64,000 nucleotides of DNA from Gloeophyllum trabeum ATCC 11539 (lineage: Eukaryota > Basidiomycota > Agaricomycetes > Gloeophyllales > Gloeophyllaceae), in NCBI RefSeq assembly GCF_000344685.1, contig NW_006920410.1, positions 922,717 through 986,716 of the forward strand, given 5' to 3'. A model generated the notes under the pieces. The model made no database searches, was not told the origin of the DNA, and worked only from the letters and a program-made list of their open reading frames with translations. Positions 23,449 to 37,735 of the stretch are shown here, piece after piece (position 1 is the stretch's first letter; the number at the start of each line of letters is the position of its first letter). The translations under genes and the position numbers were made by a program.

Positions 23449-23984
23449 ATCCGCTCGTTGATATAGATCAACTTTTATGAATCAAGTGACGCGTGAATGT
23501 GAACGTAGCACGCTGTAGGTTTTCTGGCAGTAAAGAGCAATTAACGACGCGTCCGAACGCGTCGCGGACGTGACAAGCTGTGACACCATCGCAAAAAGTG
23601 TCACACCAAATATCCTGGTCACTGTCCGGGCTCTCCTGCCGCAGCAGAAGCAGGTCCCTTCCCCTATGTTAGAACTGTAAAATCAACATAGTACATGAGA
23701 TATATATTCAGCCTTTTACAGCTGTGATCCAGTACTTGCTTTGTCCATTAATTACACAGATTTGTGCTTCCTGGAAATCAAGCTCATCTGTATCAAGGAT
23801 AGGGAATGCACCCACTGGTGTGCACATAGATATGTTCCAAATGTATCTAAAGACAATACATAACTTCCCTAAGCACTCCTTTGCCGGCCTCGGTGAAATT
23901 GACCATCATTTCATCCCGATGGTGGTCAGCTCAGGAATAAGAAGAGACAGACATGTTTATATCTACTACAGTCTGTAATGGTAG
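23449..23984. repeat. 536-bp direct duplicate, left copy (touches gap)
   Basis: This block ends exactly at the first N and is identical by eye to 24348-24883, which begins exactly after the last N. Offset is 899 bp. The arrangement is what an unmerged contig overlap looks like, rather than a biological duplication. Confidence 0.93.
23546..23605. repeat. Two adjacent perfect hairpins
   Basis: GACGCGT and ACGCGTC flank a 4-nt loop (23546-23563). TGTGACAC and GTGTCACA flank an 11-nt loop (23579-23605). The same pair recurs at 24445-24504 in the second copy of the duplicated block. Function unknown; a structured RNA 3' end or element terminus is possible. Confidence 0.6.
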
Positions 23985-24347
23985 NNNNNNNNNNNNNNNN
24001 NNNNNNNNNNNNNNNNNNNNNNNNNNNNNNNNNNNNNNNNNNNNNNNNNNNNNNNNNNNNNNNNNNNNNNNNNNNNNNNNNNNNNNNNNNNNNNNNNNNN
24101 NNNNNNNNNNNNNNNNNNNNNNNNNNNNNNNNNNNNNNNNNNNNNNNNNNNNNNNNNNNNNNNNNNNNNNNNNNNNNNNNNNNNNNNNNNNNNNNNNNNN
24201 NNNNNNNNNNNNNNNNNNNNNNNNNNNNNNNNNNNNNNNNNNNNNNNNNNNNNNNNNNNNNNNNNNNNNNNNNNNNNNNNNNNNNNNNNNNNNNNNNNNN
24301 NNNNNNNNNNNNNNNNNNNNNNNNNNNNNNNNNNNNNNNNNNNNNNN
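23985..24347. other. Assembly gap (363 N)
   Basis: A run of N. Open frames across it are meaningless. Because identical 536-bp blocks abut both edges, the real gap may not exist. Confidence 0.99.
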
Positions 24348-24883
24348 ATCCGCTCGTTGATATAGATCAACTTTTATGAATCAAGTGACGCGTGAATGTG
24401 AACGTAGCACGCTGTAGGTTTTCTGGCAGTAAAGAGCAATTAACGACGCGTCCGAACGCGTCGCGGACGTGACAAGCTGTGACACCATCGCAAAAAGTGT
24501 CACACCAAATATCCTGGTCACTGTCCGGGCTCTCCTGCCGCAGCAGAAGCAGGTCCCTTCCCCTATGTTAGAACTGTAAAATCAACATAGTACATGAGAT
24601 ATATATTCAGCCTTTTACAGCTGTGATCCAGTACTTGCTTTGTCCATTAATTACACAGATTTGTGCTTCCTGGAAATCAAGCTCATCTGTATCAAGGATA
24701 GGGAATGCACCCACTGGTGTGCACATAGATATGTTCCAAATGTATCTAAAGACAATACATAACTTCCCTAAGCACTCCTTTGCCGGCCTCGGTGAAATTG
24801 ACCATCATTTCATCCCGATGGTGGTCAGCTCAGGAATAAGAAGAGACAGACATGTTTATATCTACTACAGTCTGTAATGGTAG
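24348..24883. repeat. 536-bp direct duplicate, right copy (touches gap)
   Basis: Identical partner of 23449-23984. It starts at the first base after the N run and continues into unique sequence at 24884. Confidence 0.93.
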
Positions 24884-25156
24884 AATACCCTTCTTGCTGG
24901 TTTACAATAGTGATATACATTGCTGATGCATGCATAAGGTGAGAATGGAGCAGAGGAATGCACAAGAATACGAGGGGATACTTGCGACCACCTTTCAGCC
25001 ACAATCTGCTGACAAATTAACTCGCACCGGAACCGGGCGTTGCGCCTCCCCACAACTACGGCTATGACATGATCTTTTGCGTTATTTTGAGGAATTGGGG
25101 TGATACATAATAGTGTGCATATGTAAGTAAATTACTGTGCGGTACCCGGGCCAGGG

Positions 25157-26119
25157 TTAGCGGAGAAGTGCCCGGCCGCCTTGGCTGAGGTGATCGGGCC
25201 TTGGCTGCGGTGAGGAAAGAGGGCGCAGAGATAACGCGAGTGCGATGAGCGGCAGCAGCAGTAGCTGTGTGTACCTATCCTGAACTGCAGGCGCACAGTA
25301 CAGCAGGCCAAGAAGAGTACACACAGCTGGTTGTAGGGGCTGCACCTTTACAGTGGTCTCTGGAATTGGTATTCCGGATCGAGGGGGTTTCCTCTGTTGG
25401 CGTGATTTGCGTCGGGTTGGGTTGGATTGGATCTGCCGGTATTTCAAAATGGGGAGGGAGAACATAGATGGATGGGCATGAAACTTGAGATGGCTCACCA
25501 GCTTCTGAGATTCGAGCGCAGTCATGGAACGTCTTGGATATCTCGGACGGCGACTGCCTGGCAGGGCCAACGACGTTATCCGTTCGGACATTCGCACGCC
25601 CGTCCATTTACCTGAGGACGAAAGGTAGGCATCACCTTCAATCCAGCCGTCAGATACTGACCATTTTCTACGGCTGTCAGAGATCGGCATGAGGTCGAGG
25701 GATACAGGATGACGGTGCTCACCACACGGCAGTGTCGGCACTGGCACTTGGGGCTCGGACAGCACCCTCTCACCGTCATAATACTAATAATCAGTGAAGT
25801 ACTTCACCACGCTGGATGTCAGGGCGTCCGTCATAACTTGCTGCACGAAAAGAGGATTCAGACCAGGACTCGAGGTGTGGCTTGACGCGTCCACCTGATG
25901 AGCATCACGGAATTGGAATATCAAAAGGGTCTTGCTCGCTGTGGAACATCGCTGGTATGCGGCGTCGTCCAGCCCAGGAGCATCGACGCGTGTCGAGCAC
26001 GCGAGCAACACAGCCACAATTGCCGCGGGTTCCCAGAGAACAACAATACAAAAAGTGGTTCGACTGCTTGTATATGTATAGGCGCTGGGACGATGGCCTG
26101 TTTCTCGACTGATCTTCAT
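25157..26119 (-). CDS. Possible hypothetical gene, structure unresolved
   Basis: Two long minus-strand frames (26119-25784, 111 codons; 25765-25157, 202 codons) lie in the same frame, separated by a TAG at 25784-25786. An intron ending at that TAG (donor GTTATG, about 55 nt) would join NPLFVQQ to YYDGERVLSEPQVPV without a stop. The composition (LSEPQVPVPTLPCGEH, KWSVSDGWIEGDAYLSS) looks coding but matches nothing I know. The last ~60 residues include a hydrophobic run (QLLLLPLIALALSL). A chance frame in GC-rich DNA remains possible, so treat it as a candidate only. Confidence 0.25.
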
Positions 26120-26601
26120 GAGCCCATAGCAAGCGTCTCTTGCGCCGGAAGTTCTATTTTCTTACGACCTCGCCACGAATATTCACGACATTAAAGCCGG
26201 CTGTCTCGCGGTCGACATACCCTCCGAGCACTGTGCCACTCAGTCTCCCAAGACAGCCGACAACGAGGGTTGTCTCGGGCGACGTCGTCCTCGCGCATTC
26301 CATCCCGGACCGCCGCCAGCCTCGATCCAAATCCCAACCGCCTCAAAAAGCCCGCAGCGGCTGACGATGGGCTCGTCGTAACTCTGCCTCGAATCCATCG
26401 CTCGACGTCTGCAACATCCTCCCGTTCTGATCAAGCGCACACCAAGTCCCCTTTATGCCCGCTCCCCGCAATGTCGGTGACCGTAGTGGCGGGCCCTCCA
26501 GGCTCGTCAGTCTCCTAGCTATTATCCTCGGCTGCCTCGGCATCATCCTCGTAGGTGGCTTCTTTGACTAGCGCGCAACCGCTGACGATGGATCTCAGAG
26601 C
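26120..26601. other. Intergenic with a small membrane-peptide frame
   Basis: About 480 bp upstream of the Ser-rich protein gene. The only item of note is a 38-codon plus frame at 26455-26571 (from MPAPRNVGD) ending in a single predicted membrane helix (VSLLAIILGCLGIILVGG). It could be a genuine small protein or the last exon of something unresolved. Confidence 0.3.
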
Positions 26602-27528
26602 ATGACTACGTACTGGATAGCACGAGCCATCCCGGGCCTCAAGATGAAGATGCCCGCCAACCGGGACCCCTCCTGCCCCTCCGCCCGCCCCCTGCACCGC
26701 CGCGCGATCTCCGAGACCCCCGCGCGCGCAATGTCCCGCACCGCGTCCAAGTCGCCCAAGCGCGTCTCCTTCAGCGACGACGACGGCACCGCCGACGCCG
26801 GGCCCAGCCCGCGCTCGTCCATCAGCTCTGCCCGCTCCTCCGACACCGCCTGCTCCGCGCTCTCCGCGCGCTCCTCGTCCAAGACGTCGCACGACCCCTT
26901 CGCCGCGCCCGCGGGCACCTCGACGCTCGCGGGGCTCTTCTCCGCCGACAGCCCCATCCGCCTCCCCAACATCCTCAAGCCGAAGCGCATGCGCTCCGGC
27001 TCCGAGAGCTCCGCCTCGGACGCGGGCTCGCCCACCCCCGCGCCCAGGGGCACCGCCGCAGCCAAGCCTGCGCCAGTGGCCGAAGCCGACGAGCCCCGCC
27101 CCGCGGCGAGCAGGACGCAGTCGCGCGCGAGCGTGCGGATGGCGAGGGAAGACGTGCGCCCGCCGCGGCGCGCGCAGTCGCTCGTCGCGAGCGAGCGCGT
27201 GGGGAAGATGAAGCGCGTGAGCGCGGACAGCGGCGAGCTGTATTACTCCGGCTTCGAGAACCCGTTCAAGCTGCGCGAGCGCCGCGCGTCGGCGCTCTCA
27301 CGGAAGCGCGGGGCGCTGGGGAGGAGGGTCGCGAGCATCTTTTCTACCCCTCCCTCCGGGTGCGACCAGACGGACAAGGACTCGGTGTCGGCGAGCACGG
27401 TGTCCGCGGACTCGGATACGACCAGGGTGTCTGTGTCTTCGTCTGCCTCGCGGCGTAGCAAATCAAGCTCGCTATTCGCGAAATTCGTCCCTTCGTCCGC
27501 TGGCAAGCAAAGCATCCCGGCGTCATGA
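26602..27528 (+). CDS. Ser/Arg-rich disordered protein with an RVxF-like site
   Basis: A single open frame of 308 codons without introns, unusual here. The protein is low-complexity, rich in Ser, Ala, Arg and Pro, and very GC-rich (third positions mostly G/C), unlike the flanking DNA. Near residue 50 it has SPKRVSFSDDD, which fits the RVxF docking motif that binds protein phosphatase 1 (K/R-V-x-F). Around 210-235 a more ordered block (GELYYSGFENPFKLRERRAS) may be a conserved core. There is no signal peptide or membrane segment. I do not recognise a family. The first ATG (26602) is assumed; a later one at MKMPANRD is possible. Confidence 0.6.
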   Translation: MTTYWIARAIPGLKMKMPANRDPSCPSARPLHRRAISETPARAMSRTASKSPKRVSFSDDDGTADAGPSPRSSISSARSSDTACSALSARSSSKTSHDPFAAPAGTSTLAGLFSADSPIRLPNILKPKRMRSGSESSASDAGSPTPAPRGTAAAKPAPVAEADEPRPAASRTQSRASVRMAREDVRPPRRAQSLVASERVGKMKRVSADSGELYYSGFENPFKLRERRASALSRKRGALGRRVASIFSTPPSGCDQTDKDSVSASTVSADSDTTRVSVSSSASRRSKSSSLFAKFVPSSAGKQSIPAS

Positions 27529-27796
27529 CAAGAGACGTGTAATTTATTATTGTAGGTCGGTCGGGCTCTATTCTGACTTTATGCTCAGAATCCACAACGC
27601 CCGCGCATATACACATACATACAACCCGCATCTCGGTAATACCACAGTAGAGTCTCGGTAATTGGATACGCTGTATTATAGTTCAAGTGACGTACCACAA
27701 CCAGAGTGGGCACGAAGAGTCATGATGTATTTTATGTATCTCACGACGGAATTATGGATCGTCCTTGGGAGAAAGACATCCATTGTGAAGTGGTTG

Positions 27797-30700
27797 TTAC
27801 AGATTGTTGGTGAGTCCGTCGCCGGCCAGCAAAGCCGAGATGGCTTGGATGATCGGGCTGTCGCGCTTTGAGCTCAGCGTCGTCCCTTCTTCCATGCACC
27901 GCTGCAGCTGGGCGTCCAGCAGACGGCTACGGAAGCGTGTATGCGGTCAGGATATGCTTGGGCTGAAGGCTTTACTGAAGGCTTACCGGAGCTGGTTGAC
28001 TAGCACACCTATGCGGGGCCACGCGCGCAGCTTGATAAAGGCGTCTTTGCTCGCGATCGTCAGCCCGCCGCCGACGTGGTTCACCGAAAGGCGACCACCG
28101 AATAATAGCAACGCATACAAAGGGACCTTGCAATAACGTACTAGTTAGGATTTGCCGCAAAGCGTATGCAGGCCAAACTCACCTCCGTCGCATCCCTCAA
28201 AAACATCTTCGTCGTCATGCTCTTCTGGAAATACGCCAGGAACGGGCTGCGCCACGCCGTCGCGCCAAACAGCACCGACCCGGGGTGGAGGAACACCCTT
28301 CCCTCCCTCAGATCGTACATCTTGTACTCCTTCGCCACGTTCTCGCGCTGCACCGTCCCCGCCTGCACGCGGTCGAACTTGATCGCCGACCGCGGGAGGT
28401 GCACGCGCGCGACGCGCGGCCAGAGCCCGCCGAGGATGCAGGCTTTGACGAGGTTCTCGTTGCTGCTGTGCGTGTTTAGCTGGGCGTCGGAGGGCGTGGC
28501 GCGGAAGGGGATGAAGCCAATTTCGGAGAGCGCAGAGAGGAAGTCTTGCCGGAGGGTGGTGATCTCGCGAATTGTCGCGGGGGAGATGAAGTTCTAGGGA
28601 GGACAGTCAGGGTGATCAGGGGGTGAGGTGGGAGATGTGACGGACGGACCTCGTCGCAGAAGGCTTTGATAGCACCGGCAGATTTGCCTTCCGAGCGGAG
28701 GCGCGCGCATTCGTTGTATGCGTGCACGTCCGTCAGGAGGTCGCTGTTGCCGGTCGCAAAGCGAATTCTCGCTCTAACAGGGGGCATATCAACAGCCGCA
28801 TGCAGCGCAGAGGAGACACGTACTGGGTGGCTTCTTCGCGCTTATCCATTGGGTTAAGGAACAGCGGTTTGCACGACAGGCAGGCGGCCACGTCGAGGAC
28901 TGGCCCGAGACATTGGAAGATCGTCCCCAGGATTAACATCTACAGTGTCCCGTGTTAAAGCCAAGCCACCAACGGATATTCTGAAGAGCCACCTTCGCAA
29001 GCCGTAGGTCAACGGGCAGCATCGACTGCGCAGAATTAGTTACTGCGGATAGGACTAGACCTTGTACGAGTATACTCACCATATGCCGACCCAAGGCCGT
29101 CAGCCTGCCATTTTCGTCTATGGCTTCCAAGTCCTCTAACACCGACCAAGCATTATCCAAAGCCGCTATGGCAGGCGGATCGATGGCTCGTGTAAGGAAT
29201 CGCTGGTGGGACTATCGTAAATGATGTCCCCCAGACAAGAGCGAAAGAGCTTCACCTTCACGTCCTCCTCCTCTCGCATGGCCTTTACTGTCAGGCATAA
29301 CTGCTCCAGGGGTACCCGCAGAATCTCAGGAACTGGGAACTCGAGCAGCGTCCGCTCGTGGTCCCTGGTGTACAGCTTGTAACAGAAACCGGGCTGAGTC
29401 CTTCCGGCTCTGCCTCGCCTCTGCCTAGCTGCAGCACGAGTGACCCACTTTTCCACCAGTTTCGTCAGCCCACTGTCATGGTCGTATTCGGTCTCTTTGA
29501 CTTTGCCAGCGTCGATCACATAGACGATGTCGTCGATGGTGATCGACGTCTGAAGTATGCTCTAAGACGAGAGGAAACACGAAAGCTCTGCGCACTCACC
29601 TCAGCTACATTCGTTGCTACCACAATCTTCCATTTTGATGTTGGAAGAAAAACTCTACGCTGTTCTTCGCTCGACAGGTTGGCGTGTAGCGGCAGAATGT
29701 CCGCGTCTACTCTTGTTGCCACAGAGCCCACTGCCTCCATACACTGGCGTATTTCCTGTACACCAGGCAGGAAAATTAACATACCGGCTCGTTTAGAAGC
29801 GGTCGCCATGATATGTTTCACGGTATGAGCAATTAACTATGTGATAGGTATTCAGTGGCCATGATGCTGGGCTTGGCTTGATACGCTCATACCTGATAAT
29901 CTATCCTGCCTGAGCGCGATATTGAGTCAATCGCTGCAACACTCTGGTCGTCCAGGTCCTGTGCTCTGAGTTTCTCCTGGAAAGGACGCCTCGCGTCTTC
30001 CTTCTCCTTCTTACCAAGCTTCGGTGGAGTGGGTCTGTAGTCGACTCGAGGTACAATATCCTCCAGATACCTGAGCGTCGGGTCCAGGACTCATACATTA
30101 TCGGTAGGTAGCGGAGCAGAACTGGTAACTCACAAATCAGTCACGGGATGCGTGAAGCCTGGTATGCTGAGTAAAGGCGCGCCATTAAAGTACCGCACGA
30201 ACGTCTCATGGTTAATCGTGGCAGACATTAGGATCACCTTCAGGTTCGGATTACTTTCTAGTATCTCCTTGAGCTCTAGGAGTAAAAAGTCTCCGTCTAC
30301 TGAACGCTCGTGGACCTGACATGTGTATGAGTAACTCGGTGAACTTATGTAAATGATACCTCACGGACCTCATCGACAATAATGTGTGAAACGCCCTGCA
30401 GGTTATCACCACCACTTAGCCGGCGAAGGACCACACCAGTCGTGCAGAACAATATCTTGGTGCGGGCACTTTGCTTACTCTCGCCTCGAATCGCATATCC
30501 TACTGAGCCGTCATCCAAGCGCTCAGCAGAGACACGGGCCGCAACGGAGATGGCAGAGATTCGTCGTGGCTGGGTTACCAAAATGGATGCACTTGCGCCA
30601 CGGTCGCCGAGTATCAAGGAGTCGAGGATGAACTGGGGAACTAAAGCAATCCAGAATACCATCAGATTTGGACGTGCTGAGGGAGAGAAATACTCACGTT

Positions 30701-32785
30701 GTGTAGTCTTGCCACTGCCTGTAGTTTAATCAGCCATGACGGACTCGGCGGAAGGACAAAGGTCTCGCCTGTCTCTCCGACCACCACCACGACACGATTC
30801 GCTTGCACAAGTCGGACGAATTCATCTTGCGACTTGAACGCCGGTAATTTCGAGCGTGAAGCCTGTACAGTACTGTATTTATCGGTGCGTCGCAGGGCTT
30901 CATATTCTTCTTTAATCTGCGAATTCGTCCGGGTGTCTCTTCTGCCAGCTGCTCTTTTGTGTCTTGGCGTACGTGCGCTTTCAGCCTTGCCTCCTTCATC
31001 CACATGGTGGTCGGAAGACTGTTGAATCAAGGGCGGGGATTGGAATAATAGGTGCCTCAGGACACTAGACATGTCAGGCGGGCCGTGGTCTTCTATACTA
31101 GCCCATCCCTCCTCCAGAAATCTGAGCGTGGCAGTGAAGAATCCCTCTCCAGGCTGTATCAAGGTGTCAGATCTGAAGACTCGGAGCAGCTCCGCGAGCA
31201 GGTGCAGTCTGATGTAAGCAGCGACGGTGCTACAAGTGATATACATTGGTGGAGGGCTTGCGCTAGTCGGGTAAGGTGCTCCGCGCGAGTGAATGGCATG
31301 AAGCTTGAGTGGTGACGTGAATAAGGATATGACAATCTCAGAGTCATTAACGTAGCGGGCGTCAATGGAATCCAGTTCCTCCAGATCCACCGGTCGAGAG
31401 TTCTCCGCGTTGGGTACGGTTGAATCCCAAAAGTCGCCAGTAAGCCTTTGATTGAGTCGTCTGATGAGCTCTTCCCAATCTGGAGGAGACTCTGAAGAAG
31501 CCATGCAGTCCTTAACAGCCTTCGCTGGCCAGCCCGCTTCTTTCACAGCCTTGTCTTCCATCCACCTTCTTTTCAAGTCGTCAGTCCCAGAATGTGCCGC
31601 CCTGACGAAGGAGTTCGAGGAATTGTTCTCCGGAAGGAACCTTGCCGGCAAGTCACACTCAGGCACGTTCAAGACCAGGTACTCGATAGCGGCCTCCAGA
31701 TACGTCGATGTGCGCAGTAACGCAGATGCGGATGGTGACGGGGTCGAGAGGAACGAGATGGCGTTTCGGCATTGCGAAGCACTGAAGCCCAGGCGAGATA
31801 ACTGCTGCTGTAAAGCGCCCTTTTCGTCTTCCGGAAGAATCGCAGGCTCCTCTACTTCAGGGTACTCAGTAAATGCCTGTAAGAATGTCAAATAGGTTTG
31901 GCAAATAGGATCTAGGGTAGGGACATACTCTCTTTATACAGGTTTCGACCTGCTCACGCAGGCTCCCGGCCATCTTGACTTCTGGAGCACTGGCAAATTC
32001 AGGGGATACCTGCCCGCCTCTTCGCTCTTCTGAGACGGATTGGCTCTTCTGTTCTTTTCGCTGAGCTGCCTGAGCTTGTCGCTCTTCCACAGCCTTTTTG
32101 GCGGCGAAAGGGTCGGGATCATACATCCACTTCTGGTGATCTGGCGCAGTTTTATGTTCGGCTGCCAACTCATTCCAGTAATCACGGGGCCCAGGAGGAA
32201 GTTGCATATTGAGCTGGATGTTGTTGCAGAACTAGCGAACGCAAAGTAAATGACCAAACTCTCCTCAGTTATCGGAAACGAACACGATACAAAGCGTACG
32301 TCGCACCCCAGTGTCGAGCTTCTAGTGCTGTCGGCATAAGCTTAGGCGGATGAGGCTCCATACGGACTGACTCTGTCTGGGACGTCTTTTTATTCAATCG
32401 AGAGAGAGTTACTATGAAGTGATATTTATCGGCTCTCCTCGGCTATATACCCTCAGCAAAACGTGTCATACGGAGATATAAAGCCTTACAGTATCGACTA
32501 TTGGCTTCTCCCAGCCGTTCTTCTGACATCTGCGATCCTCATAAGCCTCATCGTAAAAGAATGCCCCAGTGGATGCGTACGACATCGTCAACAAGCCCAC
32601 ATGACAAGGGCTTGGTCCGTTTAGTGTTCCTACCTTTCGGATAACAGACTGAGAGGGTACTTGTATCCCGGAGGGAACAAAGCCTTGACTCCTTCGGTTG
32701 CTGGCTGGGCTTCTCCCGAGGTATTTTTTGGCTTTGAGGAATTTCCAGCGTTTCCGCTCTTGACGATGCCCCTTCTAGGTGGCAT
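27797..32785 (-). CDS. DExH-box helicase, DHX57/YLR419W-like
   Basis: Eighteen exons on the complement, all joining in frame: 32785-32634, 32529-32490, 32442-32284, 32231-31929, 31876-30769, 30718-30698, 30640-30369, 30315-30134, 30070-29893, 29836-29600, 29549-29256, 29202-29080, 29025-28993, 28939-28824, 28773-28650, 28593-28183, 28126-27987, 27926-27797. They give 1340 aa. The N-terminus has the family block [20 protein letters not shown]-like segment ([18 protein letters not shown]) follows at ~290. The helicase core has [10 protein letters not shown] (Walker A), IIVDEVHERS (DEVH box), LMSAT, TNVAETSITID and QRRGRAGR, then the HA2/OB-fold region. Human DHX57 and yeast YLR419W are poorly characterised RNA helicases tied to ribosome or translation-related RNA work. 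The Walker A motif sits largely on a 21-nt exon (30698-30718), bounded upstream by an apparent GC-AG intron. Confidence 0.9.
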
Positions 32786-32912
32786 GGCTTCGCAGACAGC
32801 AGACTGAACGTAAGCTTGCTGGGATCGGCGAAGTGATAGGAAAGTGAGATTTGTCAGCAAGTACGGACGCTTCTCCGCCACTGTGCATCTCTCTCTTGGC
32901 CACATTCTCGCT
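32786..32912. promoter_or_regulatory. 127-bp bidirectional promoter between two helicase genes
   Basis: The start codons of the DHX57-like gene (complement 32785) and PRP22 (32913) are 127 bp apart. Both 5' UTRs and both core promoters must fit here or overlap. No TATA box is visible. Confidence 0.75.
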
Positions 32913-36693
<3,781 letters not shown>

Positions 36694-37157
36694 TCTGGAC
36701 TTCGTCATGCTGTTATTGCTTGTACCATATGTATTCTACTCGCATCATTTATAATGTTGCTCGCTCTACCACATAACCCCGCACACCATGATGTCCTCTT
36801 TCTCCCTTTCTATGTACAGCCACGCCGGCTTCTCCATAGCCACTCAGAGCCCATTGAGGGGTCGGCCTCGATTGATTGTTCGTACCAGACCTAAGTTTGA
36901 TTGCGTGATGCATTGAGAAGTTGGACTACACTGCACCGGACACAGCAAATGCCGGGTTGTTCTGAACAATATTCGTACACGGTGTTCAAAGCATAGTATA
37001 CTGCAGACAATGAGCAAATTTAAGCAGAGATATAATACATATCACTCACCAGTCGCTGGGTATAATAGACCACAGACAAAATATAACTCCGGTGTAGGTC
37101 CGCGACAATAACGGTGCACTGGATCCAGAGCACGTGCGGAACTAGTGACAGGCTCCT
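36694..37157. other. Intergenic, convergent 3' ends
   Basis: About 460 bp between the 3' ends of PRP22 and the NTF2-like gene. Nothing recognised beyond likely polyadenylation regions. Confidence 0.5.
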
Positions 37158-37735
37158 TCAGCCAACAAATCGCATTGCATCCGCCCCGACATAATATTTC
37201 GCAACTTCCCCGGGTTTGGCGGGAGGTGCGGTGGGATCAGGCACCAGCATAAACGTCTGTGAGAACACCCGGGGTTGTCCTTCGATTGAACCGCGAGGTG
37301 TCGATGCAGGGTTGCCGGCTGGTCCTTTCCCATGTGTCACTGTTCCTGAGACACTAATAAGGAGGGATGGAGGTTGATTGCCTACGCAGGCACGTTCAGC
37401 AAGCTATGCTGATAGATTCAGAGACTACAGTACACACCAGGGATAGGGTGACAATCATAAGATTGTACCTCATGTTTCGTACTCGGCATGCGCTCCATCA
37501 ACGACTTCACTCCCTCCGAGCCCTGGAATGGATTGCCGTTCCATGTCAAGGTCGAGGTTGCGCGGTAGAAATTTGGCAAGTCGTCCACTCGCGTCGCCGA
37601 GTCGTACGTGGTATAGTACAGGCGCGTGAACTGATCCGCAGCGCGAGCCGCAATTTCGATACTGCAATCATGACTTAGCAGCTGCAAGATATCAGAGGAC
37701 AGGAATGCTTACTCGCTAGACGTGAAGGTACTCAT
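37158..37735 (-). CDS. NTF2-like mRNA export factor (NXT1/p15-like)
   Basis: Complement exons 37735-37713, 37661-37438 and 37381-37158, giving 156 aa, the normal size for a single NTF2 fold. Landmarks are AARAADQFTRLYYTTYD at the N-terminus, LPNFYRATSTLTWNGNPFQG in the middle, SYDCHPIPGN and, after the last intron, LLISVSGTVTHG with QTFMLVPD near the end. The FYRA..L.WNG..F.G pattern fits p15/NXT1-type proteins, which pair with the NXF1/Mex67 receptor to move mRNA through the nuclear pore. Classical NTF2 (Ran import) is shorter and differs in this region, so NXT1-like is preferred. The first exon is only 23 nt, which makes the start plausible but not certain. The gene is convergent with PRP22. 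Confidence 0.8.

Larger units (their letters stand above)
23012..25156. other. Gene-free stretch around the assembly gap
   Basis: No gene I can defend. The minus strand shows coding-like pieces: 25053-24865 (62 codons) and, ending near 23720 and again 24620, a frame reading DELDFQEAQICVINGQ..WITAVKG. They do not join cleanly. Hairpin-forming repeats are described separately. Confidence 0.4.

Noticed and set aside
23953..24379. Open frames of ~134 codons spanning the N run
   Set aside because: They consist of undetermined bases and carry no information.
29358..29828. Plus-strand 156-codon frame
   Set aside because: It is the shadow of well-defined helicase exons 10 and 11 on the other strand.
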